Source: Granulosicoccus antarcticus IMCC3135 (GTDB taxonomy: Bacteria; Pseudomonadota; Gammaproteobacteria; Granulosicoccales; Granulosicoccaceae). Taken from it: a stretch of 64,000 nucleotides of DNA. This document shows, in pieces, positions 18,601-27,163 of the stretch (its first letter is position 1; the number at the start of each line of letters is the position of its first letter). The stretch lies in NCBI RefSeq assembly GCF_002215215.1, contig NZ_CP018632.1, positions 1,670,501 through 1,734,500 on the forward strand, read 5' to 3'. A program made the position numbers and the translations under genes. The notes beneath the pieces were generated by a model. The model was not told the DNA's origin. It made no database searches and saw nothing but the letters and a program-made list of their open reading frames with translations.

Positions 18601-20733
18601 GCACGAGCGCATTATCTGTATGCATTGTCGTCAGGACACTGGTTTGACTCATTGACGAGTAATGCAGACCTGGCGCGACGGACTCATGAATCGCTGGTGC
18701 AAAGAGGGGATTATCAGAATGCCTGCTTCTGCCATATAGCCATGCTGAGTAGTGCCATGGACAGCTCGCCCTCATTGGATGAGCACGCCGATGAGATTGC
18801 TGCCTCGTCAGCGTTTGCGCTCCGAACGTGCAATGATTTTGCCGCCGCTATATTCACGCAACATGATTGCTGGGCAGAGGTACTTCGGGGTAAGCAGCCT
18901 GTACTGCAAGGTTCTGAGTTGGAAGAATATGTGCGCTTGGAAGCATGCAGGATAGAAGGTTTTCCGATTGCCGTTATCTATCTGTATCTGTTACAGGCTC
19001 ATCTGGCACTGATGTTCAATCTGCCGGAACAGCTTGCCAGATATTCAGCTGTCGCCATGAATTTCCTACCTCATATAGCAAGCTCTCATACCAGTGTGCT
19101 GGGCTATCTGTTGCGCGCTTGCGCTCTGGCCAGAGAGGGTGCTGCACAGGCACATGAGGATGATCCGCAGTTCAGAGAGTTCGCACTGTGTCGTCAATGG
19201 ATCTGCAATCGGGCTGCTGATGCACCTGATAATTTCGAACATCTGCTCCACCTGGTGGATGCTGAAGCTGCGTGGAAGGGTGAGGATTATCAGGCAGCAG
19301 CGCTGGCATTTGACAAGGCACGGCAAATGGCTTCGACGCAGCCCCGAGCCTGGCAGCAGGCATTCATTGCCGAGCGTTCAGCACAGTTTCAGCATGCTTA
19401 TGGGGTGACTGGTCTCAGTCGTGATCTACTTGCTGAAGCACACGAAAGATATCTTCTCTGGGGAGCCCGCCAGAAGGTATTGCAGTTGGAAGAGTCACAC
19501 CCCTGGCTGGGTGATAAAGAATCTGCCAGCGCCCGCACATTGTTGAAACCAGAGCTGTTGTCGGCGCAGACTATTTCGACCCGATCGGGCAATAATATTG
19601 GCACGTCTGTAGATGCGATTGATTTGCTGGGTATTCTCAAAGCGTCCCAGGCACTGAGTTCCGAGACCAGCCTGGATCCTCTGAAAACAAGAATTACCGA
19701 AATTCTTGAAGCCTTGAGTGGGGCAACGTCAGTGTCGATCATTCTGTGGCATGAGGATGAACAGGCGTGGCGTCTGTTGCCACGGGCAGGGTCTGAAGGC
19801 GAGAAATCCCTGTCGGTAGAGGAGGCGGGTGAACGCAACTTGCTGCCACTGAGTGCCTTTCGCTATTTTGAACGTACGCGTGAGATGTTAGTGGTGGACG
19901 ATGCTATCTGCGATGACAGGTTCTCGCGAGATCCCTATATGAGAGGCCTGCAGCATTGCTCTCTGATGGTGATGCCATTGTTCAGCAACGGCACCGTGCG
20001 TGCGGTGCTGATGCTGGAGAACAATCTGAGTAGTAGTGCATTTGTTGCTGACCGGCTGGAGGCTGTCAACCTGGTAGCGGGTCAGCTGACGGTATCGTTG
20101 GACAATGCCTTGTTGTACGCCTCGCTGGAGCGCAAGGTGACTGAGAGAACAGAGGCGCTGGCTGAAGCCAATGACAGGCTTGAATCTCTGAGTATTACCG
20201 ATAGCCTGACAGGGATTGCCAACCGTCGCAGATTTGATCAGGTACTGGAAACGGAATGCCTGCGAGCGCAGGCCAAGGGTAGCTCGATTGGTCTGGCACT
20301 CATCGACATCGATGAATTCAAGCGCTACAACGATAACTATGGTCATCTGTATGGCGATGATGCGCTGCGCGAGGTGGCGAATGCACTGAGTGGGGCTGCA
20401 CGGAGCGATGAGGATCTCGTCGCTCGCTATGGTGGCGAGGAATTTGTGGTGGTGCTACCGGACACTGACATGCGCGGTATAGCGCGTGTGGCCGAACGCA
20501 TGCGTGCTGCGGTTGAAAAGCTACAAGTGCTGCACGAATACAGTGGTCATGGTTTTCTTTCCATCAGCGCGGGTGTGACCGCCTTCGTACCGTCTGTGGG
20601 ATTGAATATAGAGGCTGAAATCGACCTTGCTGATAAAGCCTTGTACCTGGCTAAAAGCCGAGGCAGGAATCGCATCGTAGCCAGTGACGACGATTCGGAT
20701 TCGGATAACCAGCCCGTTCGAAAAGCGTCCTAG
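15697..20733 (+). CDS. Ser/Thr kinase - AAA ATPase - helical repeat - GAF - GGDEF fusion protein
   Basis: A 1678-residue cytoplasmic sensor. Residues ~25-275 form a protein kinase with Gly loop (LGEG), Lys46, HRDINPRN and DFDLG. A PknB-like AAA module follows, with Walker A GVPGVGKT (~residue 335) and Walker B MVLDELQWG. Residues ~600-1250 are a long TPR/helical sensor region. A GAF domain (~1308-1475) and short coiled coil lead to a GGDEF domain with intact YGGEEF (~1578), so diguanylate cyclase activity is likely. The plan resembles large kinase/ATPase/histidine-kinase hybrids, but with c-di-GMP synthesis as output. No membrane segments. Signal unknown. Confidence 0.9.
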   Translation: MAPTPFNTVHDYSNESLNIDDEVLYRSSQTVVVRRQLGEGRSQVVKWAFGAGAVARLQRENTCLVLLEGIDGVMQLGESPQEQDSLYLEDNHGIELSEWLARSEITLGRKIQVALRLARIVARVHHNGVLHRDINPRNILVGDPDDRVVLIDFDLGCLASEAVSQGTASRELVGTLAYLAPEQSGRTGSTLDQRSDLYAVGATFYEIFCARPPFVETDALRLIHSHLAQVPTPPHTIDSQLPVALSRIVMRLLEKEPESRYQSADGLASDLQRLADAPNSTRAEDFILGNHDFGLRINPPAKPVGRSADLARTFEVFQGAMAGEGSVLLISGVPGVGKTAVVEGLRAEVEARNGYYVRGKFDQFRRDMDTDAVLSAFISLGRQLLAEPEAELQALRQQLREALGPNMHLMVDLNPEFATLFQIESRQASHMDPLVEGRRLIQGSLDMLRTICAAGRPVVMVLDELQWGTSAPISFLDNLVTAEPIAGLLLIGTYRDNEDEPTDHLAIHQAQWHRNKVAPQQIHLENLQDEDLALFLSQMLNLPTDTATELAEVLAPYTLGNPFDTVEFINILYTQKLLVHDEGWHWDIETIREAARNSEVRGLVEASLKRLPSGTVRLLRLMAYLGGEVERDLLLLASAESESGLELRLQPALDAGLVLQGSGRECSLRFLHARVQQASLGERKTDTKRRLHLLLARRLSLSDSYSTLAAEHYLIASSLINTVEEKVHAATLFHQAASNLLLINPVLVERLLDGGITLLDDRIGERQLDCDLKFELMCTQHTVLYSMGRLDDADSVYQRIVEIRVATLKIVDVSCVQISSLTNRGRAVEAVELGLSLMKTLGVIVPDQQALTEMVQITLKGFDVWIDHPQRKTDFDRAEITDPALIAVSRVIMRLMTPAFFSAPDLMAWLCIESRRIWSEHGPCGALVGPLAHCAPALIGPDNAYVIGHRVIEHVLEVAKIREFDVDVARAHYLYALSSGHWFDSLTSNADLARRTHESLVQRGDYQNACFCHIAMLSSAMDSSPSLDEHADEIAASSAFALRTCNDFAAAIFTQHDCWAEVLRGKQPVLQGSELEEYVRLEACRIEGFPIAVIYLYLLQAHLALMFNLPEQLARYSAVAMNFLPHIASSHTSVLGYLLRACALAREGAAQAHEDDPQFREFALCRQWICNRAADAPDNFEHLLHLVDAEAAWKGEDYQAAALAFDKARQMASTQPRAWQQAFIAERSAQFQHAYGVTGLSRDLLAEAHERYLLWGARQKVLQLEESHPWLGDKESASARTLLKPELLSAQTISTRSGNNIGTSVDAIDLLGILKASQALSSETSLDPLKTRITEILEALSGATSVSIILWHEDEQAWRLLPRAGSEGEKSLSVEEAGERNLLPLSAFRYFERTREMLVVDDAICDDRFSRDPYMRGLQHCSLMVMPLFSNGTVRAVLMLENNLSSSAFVADRLEAVNLVAGQLTVSLDNALLYASLERKVTERTEALAEANDRLESLSITDSLTGIANRRRFDQVLETECLRAQAKGSSIGLALIDIDEFKRYNDNYGHLYGDDALREVANALSGAARSDEDLVARYGGEEFVVVLPDTDMRGIARVAERMRAAVEKLQVLHEYSGHGFLSISAGVTAFVPSVGLNIEAEIDLADKALYLAKSRGRNRIVASDDDSDSDNQPVRKAS

Positions 20734-20840
20734 AATGCTATTCCTCTGATTCAAGAGAGGCGAGCAAAAAACTCAACGGTACGATTGGCCGTGAAGATAT
20801 TGCTATTCTGCGCATTGACTCTGTAAAGGCTCTTGAGTGC

Positions 20841-22256
20841 ATGACAGCCAGAATGCTTCTCCGAATGGTATTTATCGTGACCTTGCTGGTCACACCTGTA
20901 TTTGCTGTTGCAGATGTCCTCAACGACTTGCTGGGCTCGGAATCTGCAACTACTCAAAACACCGTGCAGGAAAAGATCGAACTGGAAAGTGATGCCCGCT
21001 CAGATAATGAAATCAGCAAGCGTCTGGTAGGTATTTTTACAGAGCTGGATACGCTTGAGAGCGTGAATGTCGCTGTTGTCAACGGTATCGTTACGCTTAG
21101 TGGCACTGTCCCTACAGCTCGCGGAAGCGAACGTGCAACCAGGATTGCCGGTCAGGTTAAAGGCGTTATCGAGGTGGTTGATACGCTGACTGTTGATACC
21201 AATGTAAGCCGACGGGTTGATTCGATCCTGGATCGTTTGCAATTGTCTGCTCTGTCGTTCATTGCCGCATTACCCATTTTCCTGCTCTCACTCGTGTTGA
21301 TGGCCATCTTCTGGTGGGCAGGGCGCAGAGTAGGGCAGCATCGACGTGTGTTCAATGCGGTGGCCCCCAACGGGTTCATTGCCGATCTACTTGCAACTCT
21401 GGTACGCATCATTGTGACACTGGCAGGCCTGGTGCTTGCCCTGTCATTACTGGATGCCACCTCTGTGCTCGGTTCAGTGCTCGGGGCTGCGGGAATTGTA
21501 GGTCTGGCAGTCGGTTTTGCAGTGAGGGACACCGTTGAGAATTTCATAGCCAGTATTCTGCTTAGTCTCAGAGCCCCGTTTCTGGTTCGCGACTATGTGC
21601 AGATAGGTGAACATGAAGGCTCGGTTGCACGTCTTACCTCCCGAGCCACCATACTCATTTCACGTGACGGTAATCATGTGAGGGTGCCCAATGCCATTGT
21701 CTATAAATCGATAATCATCAATTTCACGCGTCAGCCTGATAGACGATTTGAGTTCGTTGTCGGTATCGATACCGATCTGGATCTGAATGCTGCTCAGAAA
21801 ACTGCCGTAGAGGCTGTCTACGCGATTGAGGGTGTGTTGCCCCATCCTCCCGTGATTGCTCTGGTTACAGAACTGGGCGATTCCAGTGTCACTCTTACCA
21901 TTGGCGGCTGGATCGACCAGACCAGAAGCGATCTGATGAAAGTTAGAAGTGAAGCTATACGTCAAGTGAAACAAGCGTTTGATGATGCCGGCATAGTGAT
22001 GCCTGAACCGATTTATCAATTACGTTTTCGTGGTTTGGATGCTCAAACGATGGCGTCACAGCTCAGCAGTGGTGACAGTAGGCTGCTTGAAAGCCTTCGA
22101 AAAGACAAACCGCCATTGATTCGAGGTAGTGCGAATGCTGCTGGGAGTGAGAGTGGCGATACCGCTGTGGACGAATCCATTCGTCAGAGCATCGATCGTG
22201 AATTATCGGCTTCCGGATCACAAAACCTGCTCAATGGCAGCGTCAAGACTGAATGA
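20841..22256 (+). CDS. MscS-family mechanosensitive channel with periplasmic BON domain
   Basis: Inner-membrane channel of 471 residues. A signal-like segment (about 5-24) is followed by a BON domain (~52-112, VNVAVVNGIVTLSGTVPT), which usually binds lipid or sits in the periplasm. Membrane helices follow (~133-160, ~180-205), then the MscS pore helix region (GAAGIVGLAVGFAVRDTVENFIASILL) and a cytoplasmic beta domain ending near 395. The last ~75 residues are Ser/Asp-rich and probably disordered. Likely protects against osmotic downshift. BON-MscS fusions occur in marine proteobacteria. Confidence 0.9.
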   Translation: MTARMLLRMVFIVTLLVTPVFAVADVLNDLLGSESATTQNTVQEKIELESDARSDNEISKRLVGIFTELDTLESVNVAVVNGIVTLSGTVPTARGSERATRIAGQVKGVIEVVDTLTVDTNVSRRVDSILDRLQLSALSFIAALPIFLLSLVLMAIFWWAGRRVGQHRRVFNAVAPNGFIADLLATLVRIIVTLAGLVLALSLLDATSVLGSVLGAAGIVGLAVGFAVRDTVENFIASILLSLRAPFLVRDYVQIGEHEGSVARLTSRATILISRDGNHVRVPNAIVYKSIIINFTRQPDRRFEFVVGIDTDLDLNAAQKTAVEAVYAIEGVLPHPPVIALVTELGDSSVTLTIGGWIDQTRSDLMKVRSEAIRQVKQAFDDAGIVMPEPIYQLRFRGLDAQTMASQLSSGDSRLLESLRKDKPPLIRGSANAAGSESGDTAVDESIRQSIDRELSASGSQNLLNGSVKTE

Positions 22257-22346
22257 CATCAATGTCGTTGTCATACGCAAATGAGCGTTCAGGGCTATCG
22301 CCGCTGACAAGTTCCGGCCAGCGCACGAATGAGTAGCCCCGGGGTT

Positions 22347-22583
22347 CTATTCGGCCTTTTTCACACGAATGGACAGACCGGAGACCTCTTGCCCATTGAG
22401 TTGCTTCACGGCTGCCTTTGCCTCGCCGGGAATGGGCATTTCGATAAATCCGAAGCCTTTTGAAGTGCCGGATTTCTGGTCCAGAACCAGTGTGCAGGAC
22501 TGGATTTTTCCGAACGGTTCAAACAGAGCTTTGAGGTCTTCCTCGCTCAGGTCGCGATCCAGATTACGGACTAGCAGTTTCAT
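22347..22583 (-). CDS. Small RRM-type RNA-binding protein
   Basis: A single RNA recognition motif of 78 residues: RNP2 (LLVRNLD, near residue 3) and RNP1 (KGFGFIEM, about 43-50) are intact and in normal order, with no tail. Bacterial proteins of this type bind single-stranded RNA and are often cold- or stress-induced, as in cyanobacterial Rbp proteins. It ends in a Lys/Glu-rich stretch. The gene is monocistronic and convergent with the MscS gene. Role here unknown; post-transcriptional control is inference. Confidence 0.9.
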   Translation of the reverse strand: MKLLVRNLDRDLSEEDLKALFEPFGKIQSCTLVLDQKSGTSKGFGFIEMPIPGEAKAAVKQLNGQEVSGLSIRVKKAE

Positions 22584-22645
22584 GGGGGACAGTTATCAGT
22601 AGTGTATCTGTCAGTGTATCCGATCTGTTTAGCTCAAGTGATGAA

Positions 22646-22669
22646 ACTCTGCGCAGTTCTGTGCAGAGT
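22646..22669. terminator. Hairpin between the RRM and EamA genes
   Basis: ACTCTGCGCAG pairs with CTGTGCAGAGT over a two-base loop, with one wobble. It lies downstream of the EamA gene and upstream of the RRM gene (both minus strand), so it could be a terminator or a palindromic operator for the RRM gene. No T-tract. Confidence 0.4.
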
Positions 22670-22710
22670 GTCAGGTACGGCACAACAAGGGCACGTGAGA
22701 GCTTGTTGTT

Positions 22711-23616
22711 TCACGACTCTGCAGTCGCTTTGATCTGGTCACGCTTCAAGGTGTAGATGCCCGCCGAGACGATGATGGCCGTGCCGATCCAGGTCCATTG
22801 GTCGGGTAATTGATCGAACACCAGGTAGCCGTAAAGTGTTCCCCAGATAATGAGAGAGTAATGGATGGGGGCAACGGCTGCGGCTTCAGACACTTCCAGA
22901 GACTTGACCACCATAACTTCCCCGACACCAGCAAACAGGCCCATGGCTATCAATGCCAGCCATTGGAGTCCGGTTTCTGGCGATTGCCAGAAAAAGGGCA
23001 AGGCGACCGATGCGATGCAGCTGGCGGTGAGGGCGGTATAGCTCACAGTCGTGATGGTCTTGTCGGTGTCGGCCAGCAAGCGGCCGAGCACCTGTCTGGT
23101 GGCATAGCAGGCAGCGGCGACAACAACCAGTAGAACAGCAGGGTGGACTGCCCCTGTTCCTGGTCGAACAATGACAAGGGCACCGATAAAGCCGACGCAG
23201 ACGGCTAACCAGCGACGGATGCCCACTTTTTCCCCGAGCAGTAACGCGGCAAGAATCGTCAGGAAGAAGGGGGCGACAAAGCTGGCAGCCACAGCATTAG
23301 CCAGCGCAACATGTCGCACAGCAAAAATGAAGAACAGGCTGGAGCCAACAACCAGCACTCCTCGAGTGATCTGCAGACCTCGTCGCCTGGTGATCAGAAT
23401 CGAAGGTCCGTGAAGGCCCAGCATGAATAGCACCCCCAGTAGCAGTGCAAGTTGCCTGAACCAGAATATCTGGATGGGGTGAAATGACTGGGTAAGAAAT
23501 TTTGCCAGTACGTCTGCCGTGGCAAACAGGAACATGCCAGCCAGCATCAGCTGGATGCCATGCTGGCTATTTGTCTGCCTTATCGGGTGGAGGGAGGTAG
23601 TGGCCTCTGTGGACAT
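22711..23616 (-). CDS. EamA/DMT-superfamily transporter
   Basis: Inner-membrane protein of 301 residues with about ten hydrophobic helices in two homologous halves, the drug/metabolite transporter arrangement. Visible: FATADVLAKFLTQ with FWFRQLALL in the first half, and GLFAGVGEVMVVKSLEVSEAAAVAPIHY with SLIIWGTLYGYLVFDQLP in the second, typical of EamA proteins. Probably a metabolite exporter; substrate unknown. Single gene with its own promoter region. Confidence 0.88.
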   Translation of the reverse strand: MSTEATTSLHPIRQTNSQHGIQLMLAGMFLFATADVLAKFLTQSFHPIQIFWFRQLALLLGVLFMLGLHGPSILITRRRGLQITRGVLVVGSSLFFIFAVRHVALANAVAASFVAPFFLTILAALLLGEKVGIRRWLAVCVGFIGALVIVRPGTGAVHPAVLLVVVAAACYATRQVLGRLLADTDKTITTVSYTALTASCIASVALPFFWQSPETGLQWLALIAMGLFAGVGEVMVVKSLEVSEAAAVAPIHYSLIIWGTLYGYLVFDQLPDQWTWIGTAIIVSAGIYTLKRDQIKATAES

Positions 23617-23732
23617 GGAAACAATCGTGCTCCAGTGCGGGTGTGAGCGTGCAGTGTAACTCTGACCATCTCACAATCCGAGCCGGTATGTGGAATTATT
23701 CTACCTGCACCAGCAGGCACTAACCCGCACCA

Positions 23733-24422
23733 TCAGGAGGGAGGGTCAATGAGTCCACCGTGGCTTTGATTGAGGTGGAACCAGCCTGCGATGGAGCGCC
23801 TGTCTTTGTTGGTCACTAAAACTTCGTGTTCGATATCTTCACTCAGAAACATGACCAGTGTGCCGAACTGCGGGTGAATGACCAGCCGTTCCTCTGGTGA
23901 CGTGCCGGTATAGAGGACCAGCTCCCCTGCATCACCTGCCTGCCACTCAGGGTTGAGATAGACAATTAATGAAAGAACACGGTTGGCATCACCATGGAAT
24001 GCGTCTTGATGTCGGCCGTAGAAGCAACCAGGCCCATAGTGAGCATAATGGCTTTCGAATGAAAACAATCCGAGAAACAGATGAGCGTTGAGGTAGCTCT
24101 GCAACTCTGCAATCCAGGCTATCCAGGCAATTCCAGCGACCGTGCTGTCATTTATCCATGAAATCTGATCATTGCGAATGTCGGTTTGCAGCGACAATTT
24201 CGATCTGCGGCCGATACTGGCAGGGCGGAATTCTTTGGAGGGTGTTGCTATTGCCTGATTCAACAGGCAGTGGGAGAGAAGGTGTGGTAATGCGTTGAGG
24301 TGGACAGAGTAGCCATGTTCACGAAGGTTGTTTGATATAGATTCCAGTAGCGATAGATTATCGAGGCTGGTTGCGGTAGTGATAGGGGCTGCGTCTATTA
24401 GATGTCCAGGTTGGGGCGGCAA
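23733..24422 (-). CDS. 2-oxoglutarate/Fe(II) oxygenase (SM-20/prolyl-hydroxylase-like)
   Basis: Protein of 229 residues whose C-terminal half has the double-stranded beta-helix motif set: HQDAFHGDANRVLSLIVYLN (H-x-D iron ligands), GELVLY, FGTLVMFLSEDIEHEVL (distal His) and RRSIAGWFHL (Arg for 2-oxoglutarate). This is the prolyl 4-hydroxylase/SM-20 type that hydroxylates protein or small substrates. The N-terminal ~90 residues are not recognised. The only start giving this length is a TTG at 24422, so the 5' end is uncertain. Target unknown. Confidence 0.85.
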   Translation of the reverse strand: MPPQPGHLIDAAPITTATSLDNLSLLESISNNLREHGYSVHLNALPHLLSHCLLNQAIATPSKEFRPASIGRRSKLSLQTDIRNDQISWINDSTVAGIAWIAWIAELQSYLNAHLFLGLFSFESHYAHYGPGCFYGRHQDAFHGDANRVLSLIVYLNPEWQAGDAGELVLYTGTSPEERLVIHPQFGTLVMFLSEDIEHEVLVTNKDRRSIAGWFHLNQSHGGLIDPPS

Positions 24423-24578
24423 TGGAGATGTCCATTCGCCACTTATAGCACGTTAACAGAGCCATGAATTCTAAACTAATGGCCTGACGGCCCCCCACGC
24501 AAGTGCAGGCAAACGCTATGGAAACAGCAACGTTAGTCTTTGCCGCCGTCGCTTACTCTGGTTTGTTTGCCGATAAGG

Positions 24579-26474
24579 TCATGGACTGGTTTCGAATTCG
24601 CTGCGTAAAGTCTGAGAAAGCGTTGCAAGGGATATGGGTTTCATCAGCTTTGTGAGTTCGTCATTGGCACAATCCGCCTGGTTTTCCATTCCTTTGGGAT
24701 AACCTGACATGAAGACAATTTTCAAATCAGGATTCAACTTCAAGACAAGCTTTGCCAGTTCCGGGCCTTGCAGGCTTCCAGGCATGACGACATCGGTTAA
24801 TAGCAGATCTATGCTGATATCTGATTTGATGAGTTGATAGGCACCGTAACCACTAGAGGCTTCGATGGTTTCATAACCCAGTAACTGCAGTTGCGAGACA
24901 ACCGTATTGCGTACGGCATCTGAATCCTCTGCAACCAGAATTCGTCGTGTGCTCCCAAACGATACATGGACAACCGGACGATACGTGATGTCAATCGCTT
25001 CACCATCAGAGCTGACAGGGAATATCAGCCTCACGGAGGTACCCATACCCAGCTTGCTTCTGATCTGTATGCTGCCGTTGGACTGTTGTACAAATCCGTA
25101 GGCCATGGAAAGCCCAAGCCCCGATCCTTTTGATTCAGGCTTAGTAGTGAAAAAAGGTTCAATCGCCTGTTCGAGTACCTCCTCACTCATGCCTGTACCA
25201 CTATCGGTTATGGATATACGGACGTAGTGACCAGAGAGTAACAGTCGATCATCTTCTACTGAGAGGTCATTCTCCTGGTAGAAGTTATCGGTTTCAATAC
25301 TGATGAAACCGCCACCTTGCAGGGCGTCGCGAGCATTGATGAGCAGATTGAGCAGAACGTTTTCCAGTAATGATCTATCGACGGACACTGATCTGAGGTC
25401 ATTGGACAGATGCAATTGCAACGTATTTTTTTCCGAAATAGTCTGCAGAAAAAGACCTTCAAGGTCGGTAACGATCCGGTTCAGATTGACAACTTCAGGC
25501 TTGAGCGGAGAACGCCGGCCAAAAGCCAATAGTTTTCGCGTCAGCTGGCTACCCATGATCGTTGCGGATAGGGCGTTATCCAGGTATTTGCTGGCTTTTG
25601 GGGCGCGATCGCTACTCATCAGGAGTTCGATATTACCCATGATGACGGCTAGCAAGTTATTGAAGTCATGGGCAACACCTGCGGTTATCCTGCCGACCGC
25701 TTCCATCTTCTGCACTCGATGCATTTGCTGGTCGCGCTCGGCCAAGGATTTTTCAGCACGTTGTCGTTCTGCTATCTCTCGTTTGAGTTCGTTGTTGCTG
25801 TTCTGAAGATCCAGTGTTCGAATGCGTATCTTTGCTTCCAGCTCTTCACTGAAGCGTGTTTTTTCTCGCAAGCTGTACCAGAATCGACCCAGAGCCAGAG
25901 CACAGAGAATCAATGTCGATGCCAGCATCAAGGTACCCACACGAAGACTGTGCGCAAGACTCTCATCAATTTGCAGATACTTTGAAAACTGGTGCTGACG
26001 AGTGATGTTGCTTAATTGAGATAGTGGCGAATGCATTTCCTTGAACTGATCCCTGATCGCCATGGCGTTTGCGGTGTCACCAGTCTGTAGCGCAAAGAAA
26101 GCTTCTTCCAGGCTTAGTAGTTTGACTTTCTGGGCTTCAAGTAGTTGGTGAAACCGTACATCTGCCAGAGTGAATTCGGTCAGAAATGCCGACTCATAGT
26201 GTGTGTACCTGGAAAGCAGAACGTCGTATCGTATCTGCATTTCTTCCGGGCTCGAGTACCCCAGAGCGAACTCGTTGAGAGATGAGATGAGCACAGCCAG
26301 GTCAAACTCTGCCCTGACTGCGTAGGAGGGCAGATCGTCATTGAAAATATTCTGGGAAGAGGCTAGTTCCTTGTTCAGACCGAACAGCATCACGATCGCG
26401 CCAGTAGCCAGAATGGCCGCAGCGATCAATAAGCCGGAGTCAAGGGTCCTCCATGCCCCCCTCTTCAGGTTCAT
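24579..26474 (-). CDS. Hybrid sensor histidine kinase with C-terminal receiver
   Basis: Membrane sensor of 631 residues. A helix at ~12-33, a periplasmic helical sensor (~34-177) and a second helix (~178-198) lead into a coiled coil. HisKA follows with GVAHDFNNLLAVIMGN (His269), then an HATPase with NLLINARDAL, DSGTGM and GSGLGLSMAYG. The C-terminal receiver has RRILVAEDSDAV, phospho-acceptor LLTDVVMPG and FMSGYP. The ATG at 26474 overlaps the stop of the upstream gene (ATGA), so they are translationally coupled; a longer frame from 26555 overlaps that gene and is rejected. No separate output regulator is nearby. Confidence 0.9.
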   Translation of the reverse strand: MNLKRGAWRTLDSGLLIAAAILATGAIVMLFGLNKELASSQNIFNDDLPSYAVRAEFDLAVLISSLNEFALGYSSPEEMQIRYDVLLSRYTHYESAFLTEFTLADVRFHQLLEAQKVKLLSLEEAFFALQTGDTANAMAIRDQFKEMHSPLSQLSNITRQHQFSKYLQIDESLAHSLRVGTLMLASTLILCALALGRFWYSLREKTRFSEELEAKIRIRTLDLQNSNNELKREIAERQRAEKSLAERDQQMHRVQKMEAVGRITAGVAHDFNNLLAVIMGNIELLMSSDRAPKASKYLDNALSATIMGSQLTRKLLAFGRRSPLKPEVVNLNRIVTDLEGLFLQTISEKNTLQLHLSNDLRSVSVDRSLLENVLLNLLINARDALQGGGFISIETDNFYQENDLSVEDDRLLLSGHYVRISITDSGTGMSEEVLEQAIEPFFTTKPESKGSGLGLSMAYGFVQQSNGSIQIRSKLGMGTSVRLIFPVSSDGEAIDITYRPVVHVSFGSTRRILVAEDSDAVRNTVVSQLQLLGYETIEASSGYGAYQLIKSDISIDLLLTDVVMPGSLQGPELAKLVLKLNPDLKIVFMSGYPKGMENQADCANDELTKLMKPISLATLSQTLRSEFETSP

Positions 26475-27028
26475 GGAAGAATCGTCAGTGACTTGAGCTG
26501 CCAGATGGACCGAGAGTAATACTGTGGACGACGCAAGTCTGAAACGTCCGTCCATGGATAGATTATCCAGACAGGACCATTGTCACGTATCGTGATAGGT
26601 TCGCCGTTCTTGCGCGTGGCAAGTATCACATCGTATTCAAAGAAATCTTCGATAGGTATGTCTACGATGTAGTCATCAAGCGCCCTTGCCTGGACCGATT
26701 TGCCAGTTGCGTCGATTTTTGCAAATAGATTTCTTGCCAGAACACCTTCAAATTCAACCAGCCCTTTTGTCCATGGGGTCTCTGTGATTATTTTTGTGAG
26801 GCCCGATGCTTCAAGCATGGTTCGGTCAAAGCTGACAGTATTTTGTTGCGATGGATCTTTTTGGGCCGCTGTGCCGGGCTCCTTGGACGCGTTGATTGCA
26901 CCTGAAACTGTCAGGATGACTTTACCTGGCGGTGGCGTCTCCAGATCCTGAGCGTGGGAACTGAGTGAGGACAACGTCAGAAATATAAAAGCACCAGCAA
27001 AAGTATTGATGATTCGAAGTAATTTCAT
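26471..27028 (-). CDS. Exported molybdopterin-oxidoreductase-like (COG3915-type) protein
   Basis: Periplasmic protein of 185 residues with a signal peptide (cleavage about after SSHA, residue 26). The body has VILTVSGAI near the start, FEGVLARNLFAK in the middle and GPVWIIYPW near the end, which I recall from proteins related to the sulfite-oxidase molybdopterin fold but lacking its catalytic Cys; none is visible here. Such genes are often followed by histidine kinases, and here the coupling is direct (ATGA overlap). It is best read as a periplasmic signal-sensing partner of the kinase. Function is inference. Confidence 0.75.
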   Translation of the reverse strand: MKLLRIINTFAGAFIFLTLSSLSSHAQDLETPPPGKVILTVSGAINASKEPGTAAQKDPSQQNTVSFDRTMLEASGLTKIITETPWTKGLVEFEGVLARNLFAKIDATGKSVQARALDDYIVDIPIEDFFEYDVILATRKNGEPITIRDNGPVWIIYPWTDVSDLRRPQYYSRSIWQLKSLTILP

Positions 27029-27163
27029 AGTGATCCAGAGTTAAGGTAGCAATGCCAATAAAATGGCAGGCGTGTGCGGGCTTGGCTGCCCGACTTATAG
27101 GCAGCGCTATCTAGCTGATCGCAAATTGTATCTTAACAATGTCGGGAAGAAATACTGGAGCAG

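Noticed and set aside
24518-24655. Plus-strand 45-residue frame with a hydrophobic start, overlapping the end of the histidine kinase gene
   Set aside because: No ribosome site, overlaps a well-supported gene on the other strand, and no recognised motif.
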